Shown here in pieces: positions 17,966-26,926 of a stretch of DNA of 64,000 bases (the first letter of the stretch is position 1; each line of letters begins with the position of its first letter). Made by a program: the position numbers and the translations under genes. The DNA comes from Sphingomonadaceae bacterium. GTDB lineage: Bacteria; Pseudomonadota; Alphaproteobacteria; Sphingomonadales; Sphingomonadaceae. The stretch spans positions 1 through 64,000 of the forward strand of contig CANGJI010000005.1 in assembly GCA_947454135.1 (NCBI GenBank), given 5' to 3'. The notes under the pieces were generated by a model. That model was not told the origin of the DNA. It saw nothing but the letters and a program-made list of their open reading frames with translations, and made no database searches.

Positions 17966-20692
17966 TCAGGTGGTCCTTTCAAACTCGATCTCGACAGCAT
18001 GGGTCACCGCTCTGCCCTGCGTGCCCACTTCGACCTCGACCGGATGGACGAGGCGCATATGCAGACGCTTGGCCTGATCGGCATCCAGTTCGAGGTGGTA
18101 GCGACCGGGCCGCACCCCTTCGTACATCACCGCGCCGTCGAACTCGGTGGAGCCGTAGACCCGCTCGCCCTTCTCGGGCACGAGCCAGACATGGACGGCG
18201 GCGAGACCCGACAGGGTGCCGTCGTCACGCCGAAGTTGCATGCGGAACACCAGTTCCGAAGTCGGCGTCAGCGGATAGGGAATGCGCAGGACATCTCCCG
18301 CCCGTGCAGTGTAGCCAACGAACTGAGGCGGAACCGCATAGAACGTCGTGTCCACCTTCGAGGTATCGATGCGCAGGCGTCCGCTATGCGCATCGCCCAG
18401 ACCGGTGACGAAGGCCTGTCCGAAGCGATCGGTCTCCACGCGCTTGCCTGCGCCTTCGATTGCGATGCCCTGTACCGGTTCCTCGCCCGGATCGCGCCTG
18501 CCGTTGCCATTGTCATCGATGAAGGCTTCGAGCGCAGCGCTCGCGCCGTTGGCGGGGCCCGGCGGGGTGAGGGCGTAGCGCTTGCGCAGCGGGTTGAACG
18601 CGGCGCCGATATTGAACTGCAGGCCCACCCGCCAGCGCTTCTGCTGGGTGGAGTAATCGCCCGAAAGCGTCATGTCGGAGAAGGGCAGGTGCGCGACGAT
18701 GCCCGCCTGAACAGTCAGATCCTGAATCTGGCCGAACGACTTCGCGATGCCCATGCGCAGGGCATAGCGATCCGACAGGCGGCGGTCCGCCGTCAGCGCA
18801 AGATCGCGCAGCCCTGCGCGCGGGGCGACATCGTAGTCGGTCGAAGCGCGCAGCTGCCAATTGTAATTGACCAGCCGCGATGCCGCGAGACTGACGCTCA
18901 TCTGCTGGTTGGTCGTGCCGCGGGTGGCGGTGCGGCTATACTGGACACCGAGGGCGGTGATCGTACCCGCCACCAGCACCGCCGATCGTGCCTGCGCGTT
19001 CCAGGCGGTTCCCCCATCGTCGAACTGGCTGCGATCGAGCATGATCGAAATTGGCAGACGCGAACTGCCCGGCAGCGGCGTCGAGAAATCGAGCGAGGCC
19101 TGGCTGTAGCGGCGCATCGGCCGTCCGGGATCGAACTGCGCGATGTTCTCGTCCTGGAAGCGGCTGCGGTATTCGCTCTGCCGCACGAAGTAGGAAAGGG
19201 GGCCGAGCCGCCCCGCAAGGCTGAGCGAGGCGGCCTTGCCGTTGCTGAAATCGTGGGCTGCATCGAACTGGAGCGCTGCGCCGAACAGCGATGTTCGCAC
19301 GCCCACCGCCGCCAGACCGCGCCGTTCTCCCGCTGCGCTTGTCCACGTTCCCAGTCCAGCCGTTGCCGTCAGCGAGGTGGTGACGCCATAGGCAAAGTTG
19401 ACCGTGCCGCGCAGCTGACCGGTGCCGCGATTGGGGGATCCTTGGGGGGAGGGAAACTCGAGGACTGCGCGCTCCTGCTGGACCAGCCCGAATTCAACGC
19501 TGCTGCGCCCGGCGGGAAGCTGGCCGCCGCCAACGCTGATCACGCGCGTCTGTTCCTGGCGTTCGCCGCGGGGGCCGTAGGCAACGATCCGCACCACATT
19601 GAGCCCGCGCACCACCGGCACGTCGACGAATTCATAGCGGCCCTGTACCGGGGTATTCTGCCCGCTGCGCAGGATGTCGTTCACATAGAGTTCGACGTCA
19701 TAGCCCAGCGGCAGTTCACCGCGCAGCGTGATGTGATCGAAGACGCTCGCATCATCCTGCTGCCGTGTCGAAAAGGCAAAGCCGCGTCCGCCAAGGCTGC
19801 GAAGGCCAAGCGGCATGCTGGGCGTAAAGACGTCGCCGAGACCGAGGTAGGTGGCATGCAGGCCCCCAAGCAGCTGTCCTTTCTCCGAGCGCCGCGAAAA
19901 GACCATGCGCGCCGACGAGGGGTTGCCGCGATCGTCGGTCGCCACGTAGCCTGCAAATGCGCTGCCGAGCAGATCGAGCGCCATGCGCCCCTCGAACCTG
20001 CGGACAAAGCCGCCGCGGGCATTGTCGGTGCCGAGATCGCCCGAGATATCGAAGCCGGGCCTGCCGAACATGCGGTAGCTGGACCCGACGGAAAGCATCG
20101 CTTCCTGCGCCAGTGCGTCGACATCGCCTACCGGGCGCCGCGCCAATCGTTCACGGCGCGCTTGCATCGGCAGCTTTTCGGTCGCGGTGAGCTTGATCGT
20201 GAATTCATCACCGTCCACCGCCAGCTTGAGCGGCAGCAGCGCCTCGATCACCTTGCGGCTGACGAAGATGTCATTGGCGCCGACCGCCGCCGCGCCTTCG
20301 TCAAGCGGGATAGAGCCTTCGTCCGTCCGCGCGAGACCGCGCGCCAGGTCGATCGTGATGCTGCGCTGGCGCTCGCCAATGCGGCCGGTCGCAAGGCCTT
20401 CCTGCGGCCGGACCTGCACGTCGAGATCAAGCAGCCGCGCCAGTTCGCCAAGCGGGAGCAGGGGATCGGCAGGATCGCCATAGGCGGTCAGCGAGTCGGT
20501 CAGGGATGACCCGTCGATCTCGACTGCATAGAGCAGCAAATCGCTGCTCTTGACCCTGCGCAGCTCCTGCTTGCCTGCATCGGCAATTGCCGGTGGGGCT
20601 GCAGGCCCAGGCTTGGCGGCAGACGAAATCTCAGGAGTGGTGAGCGCCGCCAGAATCAACAGGCCAGCGACATGGAACTGGCGCAGTCTCAC
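17966..20692 (-). CDS. Chaperone-usher pathway outer-membrane usher
   Basis: The 908-residue protein forms the outer-membrane pore that assembles and secretes chaperone-bound pilus subunits. A signal peptide (LLILAALTTPEISSAA) is followed by an N-terminal domain (LLLYAVEIDG, LLPLGELARLLDLDV). The beta-barrel region resembles CU ushers (GELPLGYDVELYVNDILRSG, VPVVRGLNVVRIVAYGPRG). Near residues 720-740 a loop FIDDNGNGRRDPGEEPVQG resembles the calcium-binding SdrD-B/carboxypeptidase-like repeats, an addition or substitution in the plug/C-terminal part. The GTG start overlaps the chaperone stop. Location between chaperone and DUF4402 subunits supports the role. Confidence 0.85.
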   Translation of the reverse strand: MRLRQFHVAGLLILAALTTPEISSAAKPGPAAPPAIADAGKQELRRVKSSDLLLYAVEIDGSSLTDSLTAYGDPADPLLPLGELARLLDLDVQVRPQEGLATGRIGERQRSITIDLARGLARTDEGSIPLDEGAAAVGANDIFVSRKVIEALLPLKLAVDGDEFTIKLTATEKLPMQARRERLARRPVGDVDALAQEAMLSVGSSYRMFGRPGFDISGDLGTDNARGGFVRRFEGRMALDLLGSAFAGYVATDDRGNPSSARMVFSRRSEKGQLLGGLHATYLGLGDVFTPSMPLGLRSLGGRGFAFSTRQQDDASVFDHITLRGELPLGYDVELYVNDILRSGQNTPVQGRYEFVDVPVVRGLNVVRIVAYGPRGERQEQTRVISVGGGQLPAGRSSVEFGLVQQERAVLEFPSPQGSPNRGTGQLRGTVNFAYGVTTSLTATAGLGTWTSAAGERRGLAAVGVRTSLFGAALQFDAAHDFSNGKAASLSLAGRLGPLSYFVRQSEYRSRFQDENIAQFDPGRPMRRYSQASLDFSTPLPGSSRLPISIMLDRSQFDDGGTAWNAQARSAVLVAGTITALGVQYSRTATRGTTNQQMSVSLAASRLVNYNWQLRASTDYDVAPRAGLRDLALTADRRLSDRYALRMGIAKSFGQIQDLTVQAGIVAHLPFSDMTLSGDYSTQQKRWRVGLQFNIGAAFNPLRKRYALTPPGPANGASAALEAFIDDNGNGRRDPGEEPVQGIAIEGAGKRVETDRFGQAFVTGLGDAHSGRLRIDTSKVDTTFYAVPPQFVGYTARAGDVLRIPYPLTPTSELVFRMQLRRDDGTLSGLAAVHVWLVPEKGERVYGSTEFDGAVMYEGVRPGRYHLELDADQAKRLHMRLVHPVEVEVGTQGRAVTHAVEIEFERTT

Positions 20693-21669
20693 GGTGCATG
20701 GAACGTCCCGGAAGCGCTTGGCCCGCCCGGGCGGCCTTCATCGTCGATGAACTTGACCGTCAGCGTCTCGCCCTTGCGCGGCTCGCGCATGAGATTGACG
20801 CGAACTTGCCGCGAGGGGAGCTCGGCGTAGACGCTGATGCCGCGGATGAAGCCGACGAGTTCGGCACCCTTGCCATCGCCCGAACGGACTTCGATGTTGC
20901 CATAGATCGAGCTGGTGCCCGAGCGTCCAAGTGAAAGCTGCAGTACGGGGCTCGAAGCCCCGGCATGATCGCCCTGCCGAGCCGGTCCGTGTACGAGCGC
21001 GAAGTCGCTGAGCGTGGCCGTTGCCGATGCATCGCCATTGCGCACGATCAGCGGAATGCTGATGCCGAAGACGGACTGCACGCGCATCGAAAGCTCGCCT
21101 TTCTGGGTAGTGGCGGCGGCTTCGGCGGTCAGGCCCGTGTCGGCATCGGGCAGCGTCGTCACGGTCAGGTGGGTGCGAAATTCGGTCGGCGTTGTCGTTC
21201 CGTCGGGAAGCGCGGCGCGGAGGCGAATGGTCTTGCCCTTGCCCGGTTCAAGCAGCAGGCGGCTTGGCGTCGCCAGGATCATGTCATGCGCGGAATGGAG
21301 AGCGGCGGCCGCAGCGGCCCCTGCGGGACCCCGGTTGCCAAGCTGGCTGACGGGAACAATCTCGCCATCGCTCATCATGACATTGTCGATCAGCGACACA
21401 TCGACGGTCGCGGCCTTGCTGCCCTGATTGAAGACGTAGATCGCTTCGGTGCGCTTCACGCCGTCGAAGATGACGCGGCGCGGCGTAAGGTTGATGCTCG
21501 CTGCGCCCGCTGCGCCGACTGCCACGGGGACCGTAGTCTGTGCTGGAGCAGCTTCCTGCGCATGCAGCGACGTGCCGGTTGCCAGCAGCGAGAGAATGAT
21601 CGCACGCGCCGCCGTGCTGAAAAGCATACGGCGCGAGGGCAGCGAAGTAGGGTTTCTATCCATCATCAT
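20689..21669 (-). CDS. Periplasmic pilus chaperone (PapD-like)
   Basis: The ~326-residue exported protein is predicted to cap pilus subunits in the periplasm and hand them to the usher. A signal peptide ends near SLHAQEA. The first immunoglobulin-like domain contains INLTPRRVIFDGVKRTEAIYVFNQGSKAATVDVSLID and the strand RLLLEPGKGKTIRLRAAL, the usual G1-type strand with basic residues. It is longer than classical FimC/PapD (~230 residues), as in alpha-type or archaic CU systems. Three consecutive ATGs (21669, 21666, 21663) make the start uncertain and no clear ribosome-binding site is seen. It overlaps the usher by 4 bp. Confidence 0.82.
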   Translation of the reverse strand: MMMDRNPTSLPSRRMLFSTAARAIILSLLATGTSLHAQEAAPAQTTVPVAVGAAGAASINLTPRRVIFDGVKRTEAIYVFNQGSKAATVDVSLIDNVMMSDGEIVPVSQLGNRGPAGAAAAAALHSAHDMILATPSRLLLEPGKGKTIRLRAALPDGTTTPTEFRTHLTVTTLPDADTGLTAEAAATTQKGELSMRVQSVFGISIPLIVRNGDASATATLSDFALVHGPARQGDHAGASSPVLQLSLGRSGTSSIYGNIEVRSGDGKGAELVGFIRGISVYAELPSRQVRVNLMREPRKGETLTVKFIDDEGRPGGPSASGTFHAP

Positions 21670-21689
21670 GCCCAAATTGTGCGATTTTC

Positions 21690-22094
21690 TTAGTTAAATT
21701 GGAGTAAAAACAGCGAAATGCCTCGGGTCAAAATACTGCTAAAGCGGCGGTAAGAGGCCGGATTTAGGCCGGTATCACTGTCATTTTGGCTGTAAACTTC
21801 CGATACCGACTGCTGAGGCAGATCGGATTTAGCCATATCCTGGTTCTTCTTCTTCCCGTTATCGTCGGAAGAAGACAGGGACGTCAGGCTAGTATTGCTG
21901 CCACTCGGTCCGATAACCAGCAGGTTGAACGAGGTCGTCAGCAATTGCAGAGGCTGATCGAGTACAACCGTGCCGACCGGATCCTCGATGGTTGTCGAAG
22001 CGGTCGCGCTGGCCGGTTCGGCCATCGCCGGCATTGCAAGCATCGCCGCCGCAAGTGCGGCGATGCTGCCGACGATGGCTTTGCCGGTTGTCAC
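21690..22094 (-). CDS. Small secreted protein of unknown function in the pilus operon
   Basis: This 134-residue protein has a signal peptide (GSIAALAAAMLAMPAMAEP). I do not recognise the rest. The middle is Ser/Leu rich (GPSGSNTSLTSLSSSDDNGKK) and acidic-basic, without cysteines. The start overlaps the stop of the upstream DUF4402 subunit gene by 4 bp and the chaperone follows after ~20 bp, so it is translated as part of the pilus operon. It could be a minor subunit, anchor or periplasmic assembly factor; none is shown by the sequence. Confidence 0.7.
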   Translation of the reverse strand: MTTGKAIVGSIAALAAAMLAMPAMAEPASATASTTIEDPVGTVVLDQPLQLLTTSFNLLVIGPSGSNTSLTSLSSSDDNGKKKNQDMAKSDLPQQSVSEVYSQNDSDTGLNPASYRRFSSILTRGISLFLLQFN

Positions 22095-22612
22095 TGGTAA
22101 GCCACGGTGACCGTGAAGGTCCCCGAGTAGGCACCCGTCGTCGTCGTCGATGTCGGTGCGAACGATCCGCCGACATAGAAAGTCGCGCTGCCTGCCGCGC
22201 CCAGCGAACCGCTGAGGTTGGTCGAACTCGCGACGCTCGAGCTCAGTGTCACGACCATCGTGCTCGACGAAGGTCCGGTCATGGTCACCGTCGCCGGCAC
22301 CGAAACGCTGATGGCCTGTCCGCCTTCACCACTGACGGAGAACGCAGCGCGCGAGGGACTGCCACCGGCAAGCGCAACCGCGCCGCCCGAGGCAGAAACC
22401 GTATCGGCCGAGTTGGCGATGCTGACCGAACCCGTACCCGACGAGGGCAGGACGATGCGCCCGAACGCGAGGTTCGCGGTCGCGCTCAGCGCCACGGGGC
22501 GCAGCAGGGTGGCCGAACTGGACGCGGAGGCGGTCGCCGATTGCGCATAAGCCGGTTCGGCTGCGGCAAGGGCGCCGATGGTCAGGGCCATAAAAATGGA
22601 AAGTCGCTTCAT
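22091..22612 (-). CDS. DUF4402 pilus subunit, second copy
   Basis: This 173-residue exported protein has a signal peptide (ALTIGALAAAEPAYAQ) followed by a single DUF4402 domain. Conserved elements shared with 23002-23520 and with the C-terminus of 16957-17964 are LAFGRIVLPSSGTGSVSI, FSVSGEGGQAISVSVPA and the final strand GAYSGTFTVTVAYQ. The N-terminal segment after the signal peptide (SATASASSSATLLRP) could be a donor strand for subunit polymerisation. It is the second subunit gene in the operon and overlaps the next gene. Major versus minor status is unknown. Confidence 0.85.
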   Translation of the reverse strand: MKRLSIFMALTIGALAAAEPAYAQSATASASSSATLLRPVALSATANLAFGRIVLPSSGTGSVSIANSADTVSASGGAVALAGGSPSRAAFSVSGEGGQAISVSVPATVTMTGPSSSTMVVTLSSSVASSTNLSGSLGAAGSATFYVGGSFAPTSTTTTGAYSGTFTVTVAYQ

Positions 22613-22646
22613 CGCTCGCTTCCGGATGAAAGGTGATCAGGCGTGC

Positions 22647-22967
22647 TCAGGCAAAACGCGGCCCGTAAAGCTGGGAACAGCGCAGCCTGTGGCTGGCTTC
22701 CAGATCTGCGCTGTTCATGTTGCACAGACCTGGCGGCCGACTGCCCTGCGGTTCGCGAACCTCGGGGCGCTGCTCATCCGCTCCTGCCTGGCAATCCTGC
22801 GCATTCCTGCTGCAGCTTGCCGTGGTCGGAGTTGACTTTGTCTTGGCCGACGCTGGGGCCGAACCAGGCACAGGCGCAGCGGCCGCAAGGGCCTGGGGAG
22901 CAGGAAGGGAGGCAAGGGCGAAGGCCGAAGCCCACACCAGCTTGCGAAGATCGAGTAGCGTACTCAT
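22647..22967 (-). CDS. Small secreted cysteine-containing protein of unknown function
   Basis: A 106-residue protein starts at the ATG at 22967 with a strong GGAGG ribosome-binding site. It has a clear signal peptide (KLVWASAFALASLPAPQALA). The mature part is short, Pro/Ala/Ser rich and contains four cysteines (ASCSRNAQDC, GLCNMN, RCSQLY). It matches no family I know. It lies between two DUF4402 subunit genes on the same strand, so a role in the pilus operon is likely but inferred. The longer frame upstream overlaps a real gene and should not be used. Confidence 0.65.
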   Translation of the reverse strand: MSTLLDLRKLVWASAFALASLPAPQALAAAAPVPGSAPASAKTKSTPTTASCSRNAQDCQAGADEQRPEVREPQGSRPPGLCNMNSADLEASHRLRCSQLYGPRFA

Positions 22968-23001
22968 CACCGTTGCCTCCCTGAACCCTGCATCCTGCTG
23001 C

Positions 23002-23520
23002 TTACTGGTAGGCCACATCCACCTGGAACGTGCCGGTGTAGACGCCGGTCTTGGCCGTCGAGGCGAGGTTGAAGCTGCCGCCGACGTTGAGCGAGGCCGT
23101 GCCGGTAGCGCCCAGCGCGCCCGAAAGCGTCGTGCTGGCGGGAAGGTCGCCGGCGAGCGTGACATCGAGCGTGTCGGTGCCGTTGCTCATGGTCACCGAA
23201 GCGGGCACGGAAACGGAAACGCTCTGGCCGCCTTCGCCGCTGATGGTGAACTTGGCGCGCGAGGTGGTGATGCCGCTGAGAGCGACAGCGCCGGTGGCGT
23301 TCACGCTATCCGCGGTGTTGGCGATGGCAACGGTGCCAGTGCCGCTCGCGGGCTTGACGATACGACCGAACGCGAGGTCGAAGTCCTTGGCGATGGTCAC
23401 CGGCTGGATGATCGTCGAGCTGGCGCTCGAGGTCGCGCTGCTGGCGTTGGGCGCCGCGAAGGCCTGGCCTGCGGACATGGTGCTGAGCGCGACAGCGGCG
23501 AAAATGATGGTCTTCTTCAT
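23002..23520 (-). CDS. DUF4402 pilus subunit, first gene of the operon
   Basis: This 172-residue exported protein is probably the major subunit, because it is promoter-proximal and has the best ribosome-binding site (GGAGGGAAG). A signal peptide (AVALSTMSAGQAFA) precedes a single DUF4402 domain with DLAFGRIVKPASGTGTVAI, FTISGEGGQSVSVSVPA and C-terminal VYTGTFQVDVAYQ. The N-terminal extension (SSATSSASSTIIQPVTIA) has the alternating hydrophobic pattern expected of a donor strand. A long AT-rich leader lies upstream. Confidence 0.85.
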   Translation of the reverse strand: MKKTIIFAAVALSTMSAGQAFAAPNASSATSSASSTIIQPVTIAKDFDLAFGRIVKPASGTGTVAIANTADSVNATGAVALSGITTSRAKFTISGEGGQSVSVSVPASVTMSNGTDTLDVTLAGDLPASTTLSGALGATGTASLNVGGSFNLASTAKTGVYTGTFQVDVAYQ

Positions 23521-24285
23521 TGTGGTCTTCCCTCCAAGAAACTCGAAGCTGCCAATGAAAGGACATCCCGGTCCGGTCGATCAGAAGCAGCACCGGCGTA
23601 TCCACATCCGGTGACTGGCCATCTGGACAATAAGATCGAAAATCTGGTTGAATTAGAGGGTAAATTTTTTAACAAATTTCAGAAAGGCAGGGTCATTGAA
23701 ATCAATTTGGCAGTTTTTTTATTATGCAAAATCGCAGGAAAAGCAGGAATTATTGAGATTAAAGCAATCAAAAACGGCAGTAAAATGCTGCATTTTATAG
23801 CCAATATGACACATTTCATTTTGGTGAGCTGTCGTGTCCGCCGATCGCGCCCATCAGCCCAAAATCAATGCCATATCCGACAGGCCAGATCGGCATGGTG
23901 ACTGGCTGCTTTGCTGAACTGAGCGACAGCATCAGAAAATCAGAACAGCATTCGAGCCGATCTTCTTCGTTATCCGCAATATTACACAGTCGAGCGGTGG
24001 CCTGCCGGCCTGGCGATCTGTGTTGACGGCCACGCGACCGAATGCTCGCGGCCTATGCCAAAGCGGGCTGAAAGTGCCGGGGCTGGATCTTTAAGGCTAA
24101 TATAAAGGCCTATAAATCAATACATTAAAATTGATCGACAAGTCGACACAAGGAGTGTGTCGGGGTTGGATTGGCCACCTTGCCAGGTGCTCGCACCCCT
24201 CCGCCAGGCATGTCGCGCCGCTTCAGCATTGTTGGTGATCGCCTGCACAAGTCCGGGTTTACCATGATCTGCAATATCTGTGTGC
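23521..24285. other. AT-rich intergenic region upstream of the pilus operon and the CHAP gene
   Basis: About 760 bp without a supported gene. The part at 23640-23830 is strikingly AT-rich with runs of A and T compared with all neighbouring DNA. It is the presumed promoter and leader of the leftward pilus operon, and possibly an H-NS/MucR-type silencing target. The right half holds the promoter side of the rightward CHAP gene. I could not assign exact -35/-10 elements. Confidence 0.5.
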
Positions 24286-25029
24286 ATGATCCGAACAGCA
24301 GTCCTTCTCCCGGCGTTGCTCCTTCTTGCGCTGATCCCGGCCCAAGGTGCCGCACGCACTGCCGAGCCCGATACGGCATTGTCAGCGAGCGACGGTCCGC
24401 CCACGTCAGGCGGCCTGCCCTACGTCCAATGTGTGCCCTATGCGCGCTTGGTCTCGGGCATCCGGATCTATGGCGATGCCCATACCTGGTGGGAGCAGGC
24501 AGCGGGCCGCTATGCTCGCGGCATGCGCCCCAAGGTCAATGCCGTCATGACGTTTCAACCGCATGGCGCCATGCAACTGGGGCACGTCGCGGTGGTGAGC
24601 CGGATCCTCGACAGTCGCACGGTGCTCCTGCGTCACGCCAATTGGTCGCTGATCGGTGGCCGGAGAGGGCAGCTTGAAGACAACGTCCGGGCGGTGGATG
24701 TCTCTGCGAACAACGACTGGAGCGAGGTCCGTGTCTGGTATGCGCCGCTCGGCGATCTCGGCACCACCCGCTGGCCGCTGAGCGGCTTTATCTACAACCG
24801 CGCACCATCCGCCAACGAACGGCTCGCCGTGCTCGCTTCAGCTGAAACGCCCAGAAAGGCGAACTACGCGTCGCAGATCGGGCCAGATTTCCTCGATGGC
24901 ATCGCAGCAGAGGCGCCTGCGGCCCACGTACTGCGGCAGCCCACCGTCCGCACGCAGGTGGCCCGGAACGACTTGCGCCCAGGTGCACAAGACCCCATCG
25001 GCCGCATCATCCTGAGCCGACTGCGCTAG
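24286..25029 (+). CDS. CHAP-domain secreted amidase-like protein
   Basis: The 247-residue protein has a signal peptide (TAVLLPALLLLALIPAQGAA) and a CHAP/NlpC-P60-type domain. The putative nucleophile is Cys49 in VQCVPYARLVSG, the histidine is His100 in LGHVAVVSRI and a third polar residue may lie in HANW (117-120). Such domains cleave peptidoglycan peptides in the periplasm. The C-terminal ~90 residues are unrecognised. A GTG six bases upstream is possible, but the ATG starts the signal peptide. It is transcribed divergently from the pilus operon; no functional link is evident. Confidence 0.78.
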   Translation: MIRTAVLLPALLLLALIPAQGAARTAEPDTALSASDGPPTSGGLPYVQCVPYARLVSGIRIYGDAHTWWEQAAGRYARGMRPKVNAVMTFQPHGAMQLGHVAVVSRILDSRTVLLRHANWSLIGGRRGQLEDNVRAVDVSANNDWSEVRVWYAPLGDLGTTRWPLSGFIYNRAPSANERLAVLASAETPRKANYASQIGPDFLDGIAAEAPAAHVLRQPTVRTQVARNDLRPGAQDPIGRIILSRLR

Positions 25030-25101
25030 TGTCCGAGATGTTCGGCAGCCCATGCGGGTTTGACTGGAGGCAGCGTTGCACCACAATCGCGATAGCGGGC
25101 G

Positions 25102-26253
25102 CTACTCGTCCTGATCGGGCGGGCGCTTGGACCAGAATGTGCCAGTTTCGCCAAGCTTGCGGCCGTAGGCAAAGAGAGCCCGCATGACCTGCGTATCGAA
25201 CAGGCCCTTTTCCGAGCGGGGGTAGTCCTTGTCGATGAAGCTGAGGTTGAAGTCGACCCCGTGCGCCTTGGCATAGAGGTAGCTGAGGTTGACCGTACTG
25301 GCCATCGAGCGGCGCATGTTGAGCGTGATGGCCTGGCTGGCGATCGGCACAGTGCGCGGCTTCACGAGGTGGAACTCGCCGTTCAGCTTGTTGTTCACGA
25401 TCATGTAGATGTGGAGCCGGTTGAGCGCGGAAGGCAGCTGTCCGGCGACGATCTCCTGATCGGGCAGCGTGAGAATCTGCGCAGTGGTGCCGCCATCGAC
25501 ATGCATTTCGCTGATCTCTCGGCCGTTTGCCTCCGCCTTGATCATCACGGGCGTGAAAAAGGCCGGGATGGCCGAGGAGGCGAGGAGAACCTGCCGGAAC
25601 AGCGCATAGCGGCGCGGGGCCTTGCTGGCGGCAATTGCGCCCATGTTCCAGATAACCATGCGCTGCGCATCGAGATTGGCCGTGCCGACAAACAGCCTCC
25701 GCCCGCGTTCGTGCTCGGCTGCGATCCGGTCGATCAAGGCATCGGTCATGACCTCGCCGATCATCCGTGCGAGCGGCTTGGTGCTGGCGATGCTGGGAGC
25801 AAGCGGGATGGCGAGGGGGAAGCGGCTCTTGTAGATGTCCTTGGCGGAAATGGTGGTGAAGAGCTTCTCCAGCGTCGCATCCTGATCGGGGCCAAGGAAG
25901 GCGAAGGGCGCGATCAGCGCGCCGGTGCTGACCCCGGTGACGACGGAGAACTCCGGCCGCGTGCCGGCTTTCGTCCAGCCGCCGAGCAGACCCGCACCGT
26001 AGGCTCCGTTGTCAGCGCCGCCCGAGAGCGCGAGCATTGATCGTTCGCCGGTCGCGCTGCTGTATGCCGGCGCCATCAGCCGCGCGGTGCCCGGCTCATC
26101 GCCCCAGAAGCGGACCTGCGGCATGCCGGGAATGACAGCCTCGGCCTGCTGGCGTTCGTTGAAGGGTTCGCGGTTGATCGTGGCGCAGCCTGCCAGCGAC
26201 AGACTGATGCCCATGAGCAAAGCTCTTGGCGCGGCTATCGAGACGTTCCCCAA
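25102..26253 (-). CDS. Patatin-like phospholipase, predicted lipoprotein
   Basis: The 383-residue protein has a lipobox LAGC (Cys23) after a short hydrophobic segment, so it is probably anchored to a membrane facing the periplasm. The patatin domain shows the oxyanion loop SGGADNGAYGAG (77-88), nucleophile Ser109 in GVSTGAL and catalytic Asp253 in HVDGGTT, the usual Ser-Asp dyad. Patatins hydrolyse acyl ester bonds of phospholipids; the substrate here is unknown. The apparent start is TTG with AAAGGGG 8 bp upstream; the ATG at 26214 would cut into the lipoprotein signal. Confidence 0.85.
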   Translation of the reverse strand: MGNVSIAAPRALLMGISLSLAGCATINREPFNERQQAEAVIPGMPQVRFWGDEPGTARLMAPAYSSATGERSMLALSGGADNGAYGAGLLGGWTKAGTRPEFSVVTGVSTGALIAPFAFLGPDQDATLEKLFTTISAKDIYKSRFPLAIPLAPSIASTKPLARMIGEVMTDALIDRIAAEHERGRRLFVGTANLDAQRMVIWNMGAIAASKAPRRYALFRQVLLASSAIPAFFTPVMIKAEANGREISEMHVDGGTTAQILTLPDQEIVAGQLPSALNRLHIYMIVNNKLNGEFHLVKPRTVPIASQAITLNMRRSMASTVNLSYLYAKAHGVDFNLSFIDKDYPRSEKGLFDTQVMRALFAYGRKLGETGTFWSKRPPDQDE

Positions 26254-26483
26254 ACCGGTTACCCCTTTGGCGTGAAAATGGAGGGATTTGCGAGGTGTCG
26301 ATCCTCGCTGCGCGCAGCAGGCCGCCGTGGGCAGGGCTTAGCATGAGGCGGTGAAATCGGCGCACACATTCCGTGTGGCATGTGGCTAGTCGGTCAAACC
26401 GGTCTGCCCATGACAGAAGACTCAATCGAGGTGGCTCGTCCCCATGGACGGCCTGCCGCCTATCTCGATAACGGGGCGCAAGA

Positions 26484-26699
26484 TCATGGCTTGCCGGTCA
26501 AGCCGCGGCGAAGCGCCGAAACCTGCGCAAGGCTCCAGGCACAGGCGGCAGCCGCGCCGAGTTCGCGCTGAAAAACGCTGATCTTGCCAGCGATTGTCGA
26601 GGCGCGGGTCAAATGCTCGGTGCGTTCGCCGGTGCTGGTGGCGCTCGCAGCGCACATCACGGCACGCTGGTGAGCGGCATATTCCATATTGATGTCCAT
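26484..26699 (-). CDS. Small hypothetical protein (71 aa)
   Basis: The predicted product begins MDINMEYAAHQRAVMCAASA and is helical and Ala rich, with no signal peptide or metal motif. An in-frame ATG four codons earlier is also possible. It resembles small uncharacterised proteins I recall from sphingomonads, but I cannot verify this. It lies in a run of small leftward genes (26484-27382). The ribosome-binding site is weak, which lowers confidence. Confidence 0.45.
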   Translation of the reverse strand: MDINMEYAAHQRAVMCAASATSTGERTEHLTRASTIAGKISVFQRELGAAAACAWSLAQVSALRRGLTGKP

Positions 26700-26926
26700 G
26701 TGGGCTCTCATGTTTGAGGGAGGCAAGGCCATCGCGAGGCGGCGTATGTAGCCCTGGTCAGCCGCGATCATCCCCCGCACGGCGAGGGGCCCAGGCATGG
26801 CCGAAAATCCAGCGTCCAGCCGTGAAGGCACTGGCCACCGCTGCCTCGAACGAGGCGAGGTCAGCACGTTCGGTCAGGCGCGAGGCCGAGTACCGCTGGT
26901 TGCAGTCAGGGAATGCGCGTGGACGA

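Noticed and set aside
17525-20509. Open frame of 994 codons on the plus strand opposite the usher
   Set aside because: Shadow of the usher and DUF4402 genes; no ribosome-binding site and no recognisable domain.
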